NCBI GenBank assembly: GCA_010672825.2
Contig: JAAHFU020000002.1
Location: 1,252,001-1,316,000 of the forward strand
Reading direction: 5' to 3'
Source of the DNA: Leptolyngbya sp. SIO1E4
Lineage (GTDB): Bacteria > Cyanobacteriota > Cyanobacteriia > Phormidesmidales > Phormidesmidaceae
DNA length: 64,000 nt
The notes beneath the pieces were generated by a model. It was given only the letters and a program-made list of their open reading frames with translations. It had not been told where the DNA came from and searched no databases. Shown here in pieces: positions 43,540-51,662 of this stretch. Within the stretch, counting starts at the first letter, position 1, and each line of letters opens with the position of its first letter. A program made the translations under genes and the position numbers.

Positions 43540-44700
43540 GTGCCACGTAAGCGATCGCTCTATTCGAATCAGTTCCGTCGGTTAGGCCCCACTCGGCGGC
43601 GCTTTTTGCAAGGATCCGCAGCCGCGATCGCAGGGGTGACGCTGGCAAACTGCCGCCAAAATATTGCCGATGTACAGTCTGAAGGCGAAACGGCCACTGC
43701 TCCTGAAGAGAGCAGTGGTGATACAGGGGCCGAGGTCTTGCATGTTTACACTTGGGCAGACTACACCAGCGACAAACTGGTGGAGGCATTTACCGAGAAG
43801 ACCGGGATTGAGGTGATTGTCGATATTTATGATTCTAACGAGACGATGCTGGCCAAAATGCAGGCCGGAGGGGGCGATGCCTATAGCATCCTCTATCCGT
43901 CTGACTACATGGTGCAGCAGATGATTGAACTGGGGCTGCTCACCCAGATTGATAAGGCTCGCATCGAAGGGTTGGACAATATCTTCGACAAATGGCAAGA
44001 CCCGGTATATGACTCTGGCAACACTTTCAGCATTCCTTATGCCTGGGGCACCACTGGGCTGCTCTATAACAAGGAAGCTGTTTCGGGCACCCCAGAAGAC
44101 TGGGATTACCTCTGGGAGAACCAGGATGCCTTGTCTCGCCGCATGACCCTGCTGGATGACGTCCGCGAAACGATGGGAGCGGTTCTAAAATCCCTTGGCT
44201 ATTCCTACAATTCCACCGATCCGGCCCAGCTAGAGGAAGCCTACAACCGGTTGGCAGAACTCAAACCTGCGATCGCCTCCTTTATGTCCTTCGGTTACGA
44301 AGATGCGCTCTTTGGGGGTGACCTGGCCATCGTCATGGCCTACTCAGTAGATGCGATCGCCGCTACCCTGGAGGACGAGCGCATGGAGTACTTCGTACCC
44401 AGGAGTGGGTCTTCGGTCTGGACAGACACTATGGTGATTCCCCCGAATGCCCCCAACGTAGATGCGGCCTATCAGTGGATTAATTTCAACTTAGACCCCG
44501 CTATCTCGCAAATGAACACTGAGACGTTGTTCAATGCCACCCCAAACAAAGTGGCCTTTGAGAACCTCTCCGATGAGCTGAAGGCCAACACCGATCTCTT
44601 CCCTCCCCAAGAAATTTTGGATAGTTGCGAAGGGATTGCGCCCGTGGGCGAGGCTACGGCCCTCTATGACGAATATTGGACTCGGATCACCAGCGCCTAG
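43540..44700 (+). CDS. potD: Polyamine-binding periplasmic lipoprotein (Tat-type signal)
   Basis: A 386-residue PotD/PotF-like solute-binding protein. The leader has a twin-arginine motif (TRRRFLQGSAAAIAG) followed by a possible lipobox (LANC), so export as a Tat lipoprotein is likely. The mature protein opens with VLHVYTWADYTSDKLVEAF and has YPSDYMVQQM and IPYAWGTTGLLYN, typical of polyamine binders. The GTG at 43540 is supported by GAGGAG 7 nt upstream; an earlier TTG at 43525 lies inside that ribosome-binding site. Ligand (spermidine or putrescine) unassigned. Confidence 0.92.
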   Translation: MPRKRSLYSNQFRRLGPTRRRFLQGSAAAIAGVTLANCRQNIADVQSEGETATAPEESSGDTGAEVLHVYTWADYTSDKLVEAFTEKTGIEVIVDIYDSNETMLAKMQAGGGDAYSILYPSDYMVQQMIELGLLTQIDKARIEGLDNIFDKWQDPVYDSGNTFSIPYAWGTTGLLYNKEAVSGTPEDWDYLWENQDALSRRMTLLDDVRETMGAVLKSLGYSYNSTDPAQLEEAYNRLAELKPAIASFMSFGYEDALFGGDLAIVMAYSVDAIAATLEDERMEYFVPRSGSSVWTDTMVIPPNAPNVDAAYQWINFNLDPAISQMNTETLFNATPNKVAFENLSDELKANTDLFPPQEILDSCEGIAPVGEATALYDEYWTRITSA

Positions 44701-44709
44701 GAACCTGCG

Positions 44710-45663
44710 ATGTCCGCTTCTCTGTCACCTGATGACCCCCCTGGGGCGCTTAAAACCCGGTTTCAAGATCGCTTACGGGCCTTAATTGGCCCTGTGGCGC
44801 TGCTGGGGCCGTCTGGCCTGTGGCTGGTGCTATTTTTGGTGTTGCCGACCCTGCTGATTTTAGACATCAGCCTGGTGCCGGGGCTGCGCCCTGGTGAGGG
44901 TGGGGGTGCCTATGGATGGGGCAACTATTCTCAGGTTTTTAACCCCTTTGATCCGGCCTTTGACCCTGTTTATCTGCAGGTTGTTGGGCGATCGCTATCC
45001 TATGCCACGGGTACCACCATGGCGTGTTTATTGCTGGGCTTCCCGGTGGCCTATTGGTTAGCCATCATGGCGCCCCAGCGTTGGCGCAGCTTTCTGGTGG
45101 TGGCGTTTATTTTGCCCCTGTGGACGTCTTCGCTGCTGCGGGCCTATGCCTGGATCAGCATTTTGCGACCGACGGGCTTACTCAACACCTTTTTGGGATG
45201 GTTAAGTGGTCTAATACCGGGCCTGCAGCTACCTACCCAAGACTGGTTATACACGGCCACAGCGGTCTTGATTGGGCTCACGTACAGCTTTCTGCCCTAT
45301 ATGGTGCTGATTCTCTATGCCTCTTTAGAGAAGCTGGATCCTTCTCTGCTGGAGGCGTCTGCAGATTTGGGCGCTAACCCACGCCAAACCTTTTGGAAGG
45401 TGACCGTTCCCCAAACCCTGCCGGGAATTGCGGCAGGCTGTCTGCTGGTGTTCATCACCAGTATGGGAGACTTTGTGGTGCCGACCCTGTTAGGGGGGGC
45501 CTCTAGCACTACCATTTCGCGGCTAATTTATAACCAGTTTCTTGGGATTACGCGCAACTGGGGGCTGGGCTCGGCCTTGAGTATGGTGCTGATTTTGGCG
45601 GTGAGTTTGGCGATCGCCCTACTGCTGAAATATGGCGATCGCAATTCGGTGTCCGAAACCTAG
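44710..45663 (+). CDS. potB: Polyamine ABC transporter permease
   Basis: A 317-residue inner-membrane permease with about six transmembrane helices. The EAA loop contacting PotA is ASADLGANPRQTFWKVTVPQT. Compared with family members it has a normal length and an N-terminal cytoplasmic extension of about 30 residues. ATG 44710 is 9 nt after potD and the following permease starts 16 nt after its stop. Confidence 0.92.
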   Translation: MSASLSPDDPPGALKTRFQDRLRALIGPVALLGPSGLWLVLFLVLPTLLILDISLVPGLRPGEGGGAYGWGNYSQVFNPFDPAFDPVYLQVVGRSLSYATGTTMACLLLGFPVAYWLAIMAPQRWRSFLVVAFILPLWTSSLLRAYAWISILRPTGLLNTFLGWLSGLIPGLQLPTQDWLYTATAVLIGLTYSFLPYMVLILYASLEKLDPSLLEASADLGANPRQTFWKVTVPQTLPGIAAGCLLVFITSMGDFVVPTLLGGASSTTISRLIYNQFLGITRNWGLGSALSMVLILAVSLAIALLLKYGDRNSVSET

Positions 45664-45679
45664 GGAGGGTAGGGTTGTT

Positions 45680-46537
45680 ATGGGTCAAGCCTCGTCTAAG
45701 CTCACGATGCCCAAAGGCTTTCTGACGGCCTTTGAAGGGCTGCGTGCTCTCAACCAACGGTTGCCCTGGCAGGGATGGCTCACCGTGGTTCTGTACGGCT
45801 TTATGTACGGCCCCATCCTGGTGCTTGCGGTTTATAGTTTTAACGACTCCAGGCGCTATACCTCTGTTTGGCGAGGCTTCAGCCTGCGCTGGTATGAAGC
45901 GCTGTTTCAAGACACGCGCATTTTTCGGGCCCTGCAAGATACGCTGTTCATTGCTGTGATGGCGGTGGGTATTTCAGCGGTTGTAGGCACACTGATGGCG
46001 ATCGGGCTGTCTAAATATTTTTTCCCAGGCAAAGGGCTCTATCGTGGGGTTTCTTACCTGCCGCTGATCATCCCTGATATTTCGATCGGGGTCGCCACGC
46101 TGGTATTTTTGGCCTCTATGGCGATTCCTCTGAGCATCTGGACGGTTATCGCGGCCCATATGGTGTTTTGCCTGGCCTATATTGCTGTGGTGGTCTCTAG
46201 TCGCCTGGGCAGTCTAGATCCCCACCTGGAAGAAGCCGCGCTAGATTTAGGGGCCACCCCGACCCAAGCCTTAATTAAAGTGCTGCTGCCTCAACTCATG
46301 CCCGCGATCGTGTCGGGCTGTCTGCTGGCTTTTGTGCTCAGCATTGATGACCTGCTGATTTCTAGCTTCACCGCTGGCGGCGGTGCTAACCCCCTGCCGA
46401 TAGAAATTTTCAGCCGCATTCGTAACGGCGTTAAACCTGATATGAATGCCCTGAGCGTATTGTTGATTCTGGCATCGGGCATGATCGCCGCCCTGGCCGA
46501 GTATTTGCGATATCGCGGCTCCACCAGCCAGCGCTGA
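45680..46537 (+). CDS. potC: Polyamine ABC transporter permease
   Basis: A 285-residue second permease of the heterodimer, about six helices. The EAA loop is AALDLGATPTQALIKVLLPQL and the opening VLYGFMYGPILVLAVYSFNDS is typical of PotC. ATG 45680 is preceded by a GGGAGGG stretch and avoids overlapping potB by 31 nt, as an earlier start would. Ends the operon. Confidence 0.92.
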   Translation: MGQASSKLTMPKGFLTAFEGLRALNQRLPWQGWLTVVLYGFMYGPILVLAVYSFNDSRRYTSVWRGFSLRWYEALFQDTRIFRALQDTLFIAVMAVGISAVVGTLMAIGLSKYFFPGKGLYRGVSYLPLIIPDISIGVATLVFLASMAIPLSIWTVIAAHMVFCLAYIAVVVSSRLGSLDPHLEEAALDLGATPTQALIKVLLPQLMPAIVSGCLLAFVLSIDDLLISSFTAGGGANPLPIEIFSRIRNGVKPDMNALSVLLILASGMIAALAEYLRYRGSTSQR

Positions 46538-46671
46538 GCACAGATTAACCCTGCCCCCAGCACACTTGGTGATCCCTCCGAAAAGATCAAGGCGACGATT
46601 CCTCGGGTGAATGGCTGACCGAGCTGCAGTTCATTCTGCCTTCTGCTCATTTTCTTTTTGCTACAGAGTTC

Positions 46672-47271
46672 CTATTTTTTAGAAACGGCTGGACAATCCG
46701 CTAAGTACCAGCGCCAGGGCAGCTCTGTCCCCCGTGTGAGCCCAATGCGTGTCGTCTGCACGAGCCCCTTATCACCCGTGTCTAAAGCCTGCTGAAAAGT
46801 CGAGCTTCGGGGCTCTAGCCAGAAAGGCTGCCCAGGTTGCAACAATGCCCCGTTTAAGGACAAGTCAATTTTCAGGGCTCGGCAGAGCTTACCCGGCCCG
46901 GCTGCGACCCGTTGGGACTTGGCCTGCTGCTTAGGCTCTATCCAGGGGGGAATCGTCTCTAGCTGCAGCGCTCGAATGAGAACTGCGCTGGGAACAGAGT
47001 CTGCATCTGTGACAACGTTAATGCAGTGGTACATGCCGTAAATTAGGTAGACATAGCAGGCCCCTGCTGACCCAAACATCACTTCATTACGCGCTGTGCG
47101 GCGACGGTAAGCATGGCAAGCCGGGTCGTCTGGGGCATAGGCTTCTGTCTCTACAATGAGACCCCGGTAAAGAGTCCCATCTGGAAACTGCCTGACCAGG
47201 GTACAGCCTACCAGGTCAGGGGCAACGTCTGGGGAGGGGCGACTCAGCCAGTCAGCCTCAATATGCAGCAT
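46672..47271 (-). CDS. DNA-3-methyladenine glycosylase (AAG/MPG family)
   Basis: A 199-residue base-excision glycosylase removing alkylated purines and hypoxanthine. Family motifs: LVGCTLVRQFPDG, IVETEAYAPDDPACHAYRRRTARN (with the catalytic Glu), SAGACYVYLIYGMYHCINVVTD, and GPGKLCRALKIDLSLNG. ATG 47271; the TTG one codon upstream is not needed. It sits alone between potC and a membrane protein gene. Confidence 0.93.
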   Translation of the reverse strand: MLHIEADWLSRPSPDVAPDLVGCTLVRQFPDGTLYRGLIVETEAYAPDDPACHAYRRRTARNEVMFGSAGACYVYLIYGMYHCINVVTDADSVPSAVLIRALQLETIPPWIEPKQQAKSQRVAAGPGKLCRALKIDLSLNGALLQPGQPFWLEPRSSTFQQALDTGDKGLVQTTRIGLTRGTELPWRWYLADCPAVSKK

Positions 47272-47334
47272 CAATATCAGAAATTATGGGGTCAGATCTC
47301 ATCGGGGTACGGTACCTTGTAAACGGCCAAAAGC

Positions 47335-48003
47335 TTATGCTCTGTTTCGGTAGTGCTGAAAAAACTGCAGGCCGACGCGCAAGAGACTCACAAGAATTAG
47401 GAGCGTGCTCAGCATATAGAGGTTGTGATAAAACTGGGCGCTCTGCGCATAGGGTAAATTGCTCCGGAGGTCGCTAAGACGTACGTAAATTAAGTTTGTA
47501 CCGAAAAGCCCCAAGATGCCTGGGAAAAGCAGGGCCATGCCCCCTGCTAGCAGGTCAAGAATGCCCCGTTTAGGGTCGAGCAAAATAGGTGCAATCAGAG
47601 TGACATCCACGGATGGATCTAAGGAGACGACTTGTTTTTGAATGGCCTGTCGTAGCCGCATTAACCCGACAAGTTGGGCTGACACCGCCGTAATGCCTGC
47701 TGCGACTAGCACTGGAAAGATCATTACGGCCTCTGCTGTCGAGATGGGAATATTGCCCCAGGAGGTGGTAACTTCAGTGAATCGTTGTGTCAAGATTGAG
47801 GTCTCAACCGGCTTACATGCAATTTGTTGAGCCAGGCAATCTTCCAAGTTTCCTAACAGGGTTAGGTAAGGGAAAAAGATGAAAAAGAAAAATGCGATCG
47901 CCCCCACCAGCAGCAGACTAAACGACCATTGAAATCGCTTTCGCTTCTCGTCGTAGAGGTCTAGTAAACGTTGGAGGTAAGGGGATAGCTCCGATAAGCT
48001 CAT
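47335..48003 (-). CDS. Multi-pass membrane protein of unknown function
   Basis: A 222-residue protein with four hydrophobic segments at about 27-50, 95-118, 150-170 and 195-213, and a cytoplasmic basic N-terminus (YDEKRKRFQW). The first extracytoplasmic loop has two cysteines (EDCLAQQIAC) that could form a disulfide. No domain recognised. ATG 48003. Codon use is typical of the neighbours. Confidence 0.75.
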   Translation of the reverse strand: MSLSELSPYLQRLLDLYDEKRKRFQWSFSLLLVGAIAFFFFIFFPYLTLLGNLEDCLAQQIACKPVETSILTQRFTEVTTSWGNIPISTAEAVMIFPVLVAAGITAVSAQLVGLMRLRQAIQKQVVSLDPSVDVTLIAPILLDPKRGILDLLAGGMALLFPGILGLFGTNLIYVRLSDLRSNLPYAQSAQFYHNLYMLSTLLILVSLLRVGLQFFQHYRNRA

Positions 48004-48104
48004 GGTGAGTCAGTCTGCGAGCAAATTCAGATCCTTAGCGTCTCATATCTGTTTCATCTATTCCCAACGTTTTTGCCAAAATGTGAGGATTTTCCGCGAT
48101 CTCT

Positions 48105-48722
48105 CTAGATCTGGATCAGGCGCCCTCTCTCCGTAAAGCGCACTGAATCAATATTAAGCGCTGGATTTTCTACCAGGGTTTTGCGAAGACTGCCAAAGAG
48201 AACCTGCTGCTCGCAGATCGAGAGTGAGACAAAATGGCGCTGGGCATCCGCTGCCCGACGGAAATCAATGGTAATGCTGCTGCCTTTAGGGCCAGGTTGA
48301 ACCCGATACCCTGCCAGTTCAAAGTCGAGCAGGTTGGGGCTTTGGTCAGCGAGCAAAGTGTGAACAACTTGAGCGATCGCTGTGTCTGCAACGATCGCCT
48401 GCTCCTGGGTCTGGAACCCTTCACAGGTGTTAGTCGGTGTGTAAAACGTAACCGGTAACAGATCGGGAGCATTCGCTTGAGCTGTTTGCCAAAGCACGTC
48501 GGTGGCGTTGAGGGTGCTGGGCAGCTGCTCGTACTCTGGATCAATGAACTGCGGTGAAAGGGGTGCCACAGGTTGACTGGCGGGTGTTCGAGGGGCTGCA
48601 TCTTGGGTGGGGGAAGGGGGCGGCGCGATCGCCCCTACGGTTAACAGCCCAATCCCTAACCCCAAAGAGACGAAAAATCGCCGGGGAAGTCCTGCGAAGC
48701 GGTGTAAGCTAGCCTTGGTCAT
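48105..48722 (-). CDS. GerMN-domain-like exported protein
   Basis: A 205-residue protein with an N-terminal signal or anchor (about 13-33), a Pro/Ala-rich linker and a C-terminal domain resembling GerMN (sporulation and germination-type). Matching phrases are LPVTFYTPTNTCEGF, VVHTLLADQSPNLLDF, GSSITIDFRR and FGSLRKTLVENPALNIDSVRFTERG. In cyanobacteria such proteins are probably envelope or peptidoglycan-associated, not spore proteins. ATG 48722 has AGGAGA 7 nt upstream. Divergent from pyrB with only 41 bp between the start codons, so the two promoters must overlap. Confidence 0.8.
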   Translation of the reverse strand: MTKASLHRFAGLPRRFFVSLGLGIGLLTVGAIAPPPSPTQDAAPRTPASQPVAPLSPQFIDPEYEQLPSTLNATDVLWQTAQANAPDLLPVTFYTPTNTCEGFQTQEQAIVADTAIAQVVHTLLADQSPNLLDFELAGYRVQPGPKGSSITIDFRRAADAQRHFVSLSICEQQVLFGSLRKTLVENPALNIDSVRFTERGRLIQI

Positions 48723-48763
48723 GACATATTCTCCTGATTGACGCATTGGATTAGGATGCTGCT

Positions 48764-49795
48764 GTGGCTGAGAACGCCTGGAATCACCGTCACATTCTCT
48801 CGTTGGCTCGATTTACCCCAGCGGATTACGAAACCGTGATGCGCACGGCAGCGAGCTTTCAAGAGGTGCTCTCCCGCCGCAATAAAAAGGTTCCGACGCT
48901 GCAAGGCCGAGTCGTCACCAATCTGTTTTTTGAACCTTCGACCCGTACCCGCAGTAGCTTTGAGCTGGCCGCCAAACGCCTCTCGGCAGATGTGCTCAAC
49001 TTTGCCCCCGGCAGTTCTTCGCTGACCAAAGGGGAAACCATTTTGGACACGGCTAAAACCTACCTGGCCATGGGGGCCGATTTGATGATCATTCGCCATG
49101 GGGCCACGGGGGTGCCCCACGCGATCGCCACCGAATTGGATCGGCTGAAAACCGGGGTTGGGGTGTTGAACGCAGGGGACGGGCAACATGAGCATCCATC
49201 TCAAGCACTCCTAGATCTCTTCACCCTCTGTCGCGTCCTTGATCCGGATAATCCCGGAATTGAATCACTCCGAGGCAAGAAGATCGCGATCGTGGGGGAC
49301 ATTGTGCATTCACGGGTGGCGCGCTCTAACCTCTGGAGTCTCACCGCCTGCGGGGCTGAAGTTCATCTGGCAGGGCCGCCCACGCTGCTGCCTCCAAGGT
49401 TTACCGAAGCGTTTCAGCGATCACCGGTAGATCCCCCCCATCTGTCTCGGCAAATGTTTCAGCACACTGATCTCAACGTGGCCCTGACAGAGGCTGACTT
49501 TGTCATGACCTTGCGCCTGCAGCGAGAGCGCATGACCCAACATCTGCTTCCCAGCCTGCGAGAATATCATCAACAGTTTGGCATCACCTTGGAGCGGCTC
49601 CAGGTCTGCCAGCCGACGGTCAAAATTTTGCATCCGGCCCCGGTGAATCGCGGGGTGGAGCTGAGTTCAGAGCTGATGGATGATCCGAATCGCAGCCTTA
49701 TTAGCCAGCAGGTGACCAGCGGAGTCGCGGTGAGGATGGCTTTACTATATTTGTTAGGTACCCGTGGTCGGGACGCCGCTGCCGTTGATGGATAA
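48764..49795 (+). CDS. pyrB: Aspartate carbamoyltransferase catalytic subunit
   Basis: A 343-residue enzyme catalysing the second step of pyrimidine biosynthesis (carbamoyl phosphate + aspartate to carbamoyl aspartate). Carbamoyl-phosphate motif [16 protein letters not shown], the active-site HPSQALLDL, and aspartate-binding regions near RLQRERM and [11 protein letters not shown] are all present. No regulatory pyrI is nearby. The start is GTG 48764 with AGGA upstream. moaE follows 8 nt after its stop. Confidence 0.95.
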   Translation: MAENAWNHRHILSLARFTPADYETVMRTAASFQEVLSRRNKKVPTLQGRVVTNLFFEPSTRTRSSFELAAKRLSADVLNFAPGSSSLTKGETILDTAKTYLAMGADLMIIRHGATGVPHAIATELDRLKTGVGVLNAGDGQHEHPSQALLDLFTLCRVLDPDNPGIESLRGKKIAIVGDIVHSRVARSNLWSLTACGAEVHLAGPPTLLPPRFTEAFQRSPVDPPHLSRQMFQHTDLNVALTEADFVMTLRLQRERMTQHLLPSLREYHQQFGITLERLQVCQPTVKILHPAPVNRGVELSSELMDDPNRSLISQQVTSGVAVRMALLYLLGTRGRDAAAVDG

Positions 49796-49803
49796 TCTAC
49801 CCC

Positions 49804-50301
49804 GTGGTTCTAAATTCAACGTTACCCTTTGCCCCTGATACCCCCACAACTGAGGGAGATCACTTTGCCATCACCTTTGCACCGTTATCTCTGGATGTGG
49901 TGTATCGCCAGGCAGATGAGTCTCGCAATGGTGCGGTTGTGGTAATGAGTGGCATGGTGCGCGACAACACCGACGGTCGCCCCGTCGCCTTTCTGGAATA
50001 CCAGGCCTATGAACCCATGGCGCTGGAGGTATTTAAGCAAATTGCGGCCCAAATTCGTCAAACCTGGGCAGATATCACCCGCGTCGTGATTCACCATCGC
50101 ACGGGCAAGTTGACGGTGGGGGACATTAGCGTGTTGATAGCGGTGGGCTGCCCTCACCGGGGCGAGGCGTTTGCGGCGTGTCAGTTCGCGATCGACACGC
50201 TTAAGCACAATGCTCCGATTTGGAAAAAGGAGTGGTATTGCGAGCAAGATGGTACCCTCAGCAGTAGCTGGGTAAGCATCGGTGCTTGTGAAGAGGAATA
50301 G
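49804..50301 (+). CDS. moaE: Molybdopterin synthase catalytic subunit
   Basis: A 165-residue MoaE, which with MoaD puts the dithiolene sulfurs on precursor Z during molybdenum cofactor synthesis. Motifs: GAVVVMSGMVRDNTDGRPVAFLEYQAYEPMA, HRTGKLTVGDISVLIAVGCPHRGEAF and KHNAPIWKKEWY with the conserved catalytic Lys. GTG start at 49804, 8 nt after pyrB. The C-terminus (SSSWVSIGACEEE) is normal for cyanobacteria, so the downstream recombinase did not disrupt it. The recombinase's ribosome-binding site lies inside its last codons. Confidence 0.93.
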   Translation: MVLNSTLPFAPDTPTTEGDHFAITFAPLSLDVVYRQADESRNGAVVVMSGMVRDNTDGRPVAFLEYQAYEPMALEVFKQIAAQIRQTWADITRVVIHHRTGKLTVGDISVLIAVGCPHRGEAFAACQFAIDTLKHNAPIWKKEWYCEQDGTLSSSWVSIGACEEE

Positions 50302-50303
50302 CG

Positions 50304-51395
50304 GTGTCGTCGATAGTTGGTTATTGTCGCGTCAGTAATCGAGAACAAAGTGACAATAGCTCTGCTCTGGAGCAACAGATAGCCCGTGTCAGGGAAGCCG
50401 GTGCAGAGGAAGTCCTGATTGATGTAGAGTCTGGTCGTTCTAGTCGAGAAGATGACAGAACCGAGTTTCAAAGGCTTATGAAGCTGGTAGAACAGCAGCG
50501 GCTAGAAAAGGTTATCGTCACTCGGTTAGATCGATTAAGCCGATCTCTGCCCACACTCAGAAGGATCTTAGATACCTTTCAAGAATCTGAGGTTGTACTA
50601 GTCGCACTCGATAACGCAGTAGATATGTCCACTGCTGCGGGAAAATTTCACCTCAATATGTTGGGCGCTTTGGCCGAAATGGAGAGCGATCACTTATCTG
50701 AGCGTATCCGGCATGGCCATGCCCATTTCAGAAAGCAAAAAAAGGCTTGCCATGCTCCCTTTGGGTACGTAGTAGAGGGCTTCAAGTTGTTGGTTGATCG
50801 CACCAAATTTATTTGCCTGATTGAAACACAAGCAGAATTCTCCAAAGCTGATTTATCACGCTGGCTAATTGATACTTACATTAGTGTCCAGAGCCTTGGA
50901 GGTACTATTCGTAAGTTCAATGAAGTTTATGGGTTTCCTGTATTCTATTCATCCAGCGCTTTTAGACGTTGGATAATGAGCCCCATCTTACGCGGACATT
51001 TGGTCTACCATCCAAAGTCAACCAATCCAGAGATCCACCATAATGAGCATGAGCCAATCATGATGGAATCGGAGCACCAAGACATCAAGCAAATTATGGA
51101 ATTTAATTCCAAAGTCGGTGGTTTTGGTTATTCTCGTGGTCGTTATGCGCTTACAGGGTTAGTTAAGTGTGACTGTTGCAGTAAAGGCTGCGTAGTTGCC
51201 AATGGCGCTGGGGGCAAGTACAAGTATTTTTTGTGCGCTCGCAGCCGTACTAAGGCTTGTGAATGCTTTAAAGGGGTGCGGATGGAGGTTTTAGAGAAAG
51301 CAGTTATTGAAGCATCTTCGTTCATGCTCTTGTCTCTCAAGGCACACTGCGCTTTGAATTTTGCTCGCAGGGTATGGGGCACACGCTGGTCCTAG
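50304..51395 (+). CDS. Serine recombinase (XisF-like), C-terminally truncated
   Basis: A 363-residue large serine recombinase-like protein. The resolvase domain has GYCRVSNREQSDNSS with the catalytic Ser of CRVS, DRLSRSLPTLRRIL and the ERIRHGHAHFRK helix, followed by a recombinase domain and a zinc ribbon (CDCCSKGCV and CARSRTKACEC). Cyanobacterial excision recombinases such as XisF are about 500 residues. This one loses similarity after VIEA and ends after 26 unrelated residues, lacking the coiled-coil domain. GTG start at 50304, 2 nt after moaE. It probably belongs to an integrated element and may no longer be active. Confidence 0.75.
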   Translation: MSSIVGYCRVSNREQSDNSSALEQQIARVREAGAEEVLIDVESGRSSREDDRTEFQRLMKLVEQQRLEKVIVTRLDRLSRSLPTLRRILDTFQESEVVLVALDNAVDMSTAAGKFHLNMLGALAEMESDHLSERIRHGHAHFRKQKKACHAPFGYVVEGFKLLVDRTKFICLIETQAEFSKADLSRWLIDTYISVQSLGGTIRKFNEVYGFPVFYSSSAFRRWIMSPILRGHLVYHPKSTNPEIHHNEHEPIMMESEHQDIKQIMEFNSKVGGFGYSRGRYALTGLVKCDCCSKGCVVANGAGGKYKYFLCARSRTKACECFKGVRMEVLEKAVIEASSFMLLSLKAHCALNFARRVWGTRWS

Positions 51396-51662
51396 TCGAG
51401 ATAGCAGTTGTCGTCATCGCGGGAGTCCTCTGCGGTTCGGCGTTACCGCAGTGATATCGTGTCTCAACTTGTTGCAGCTAGCCCGAAATTCTTAACAGGC
51501 GAGGCGTTGCGAGATTCTGATGGTGCAACAGAGGAATATGCCTAACTGCTAAAGCGACGGTAAAAGAAACTTCGCAGATCCACATTCACAAAAACACAAA
51601 TAAACTCCGTTCTCTATAGGCTATCCGTAAATTCTTGGGCATGATTAGGGTGCTGACAAAAG
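51396..51662. other. 267-bp junction after the truncated recombinase
   Basis: Contains a 45-codon open stretch ending TAA at about 51545 (reading SAVRRYRSDIVSQLVAAS in part) with no credible start and no family I can name; it may be the tail of a deleted gene. The remainder leads into the helicase-nuclease gene without a clear promoter. Confidence 0.5.

Noticed and set aside
48120-48620. Long frames on both strands within the GerMN-like gene
   Set aside because: They are shadow frames; only the minus-strand frame from 48722 has a signal segment, a ribosome-binding site and domain similarity.
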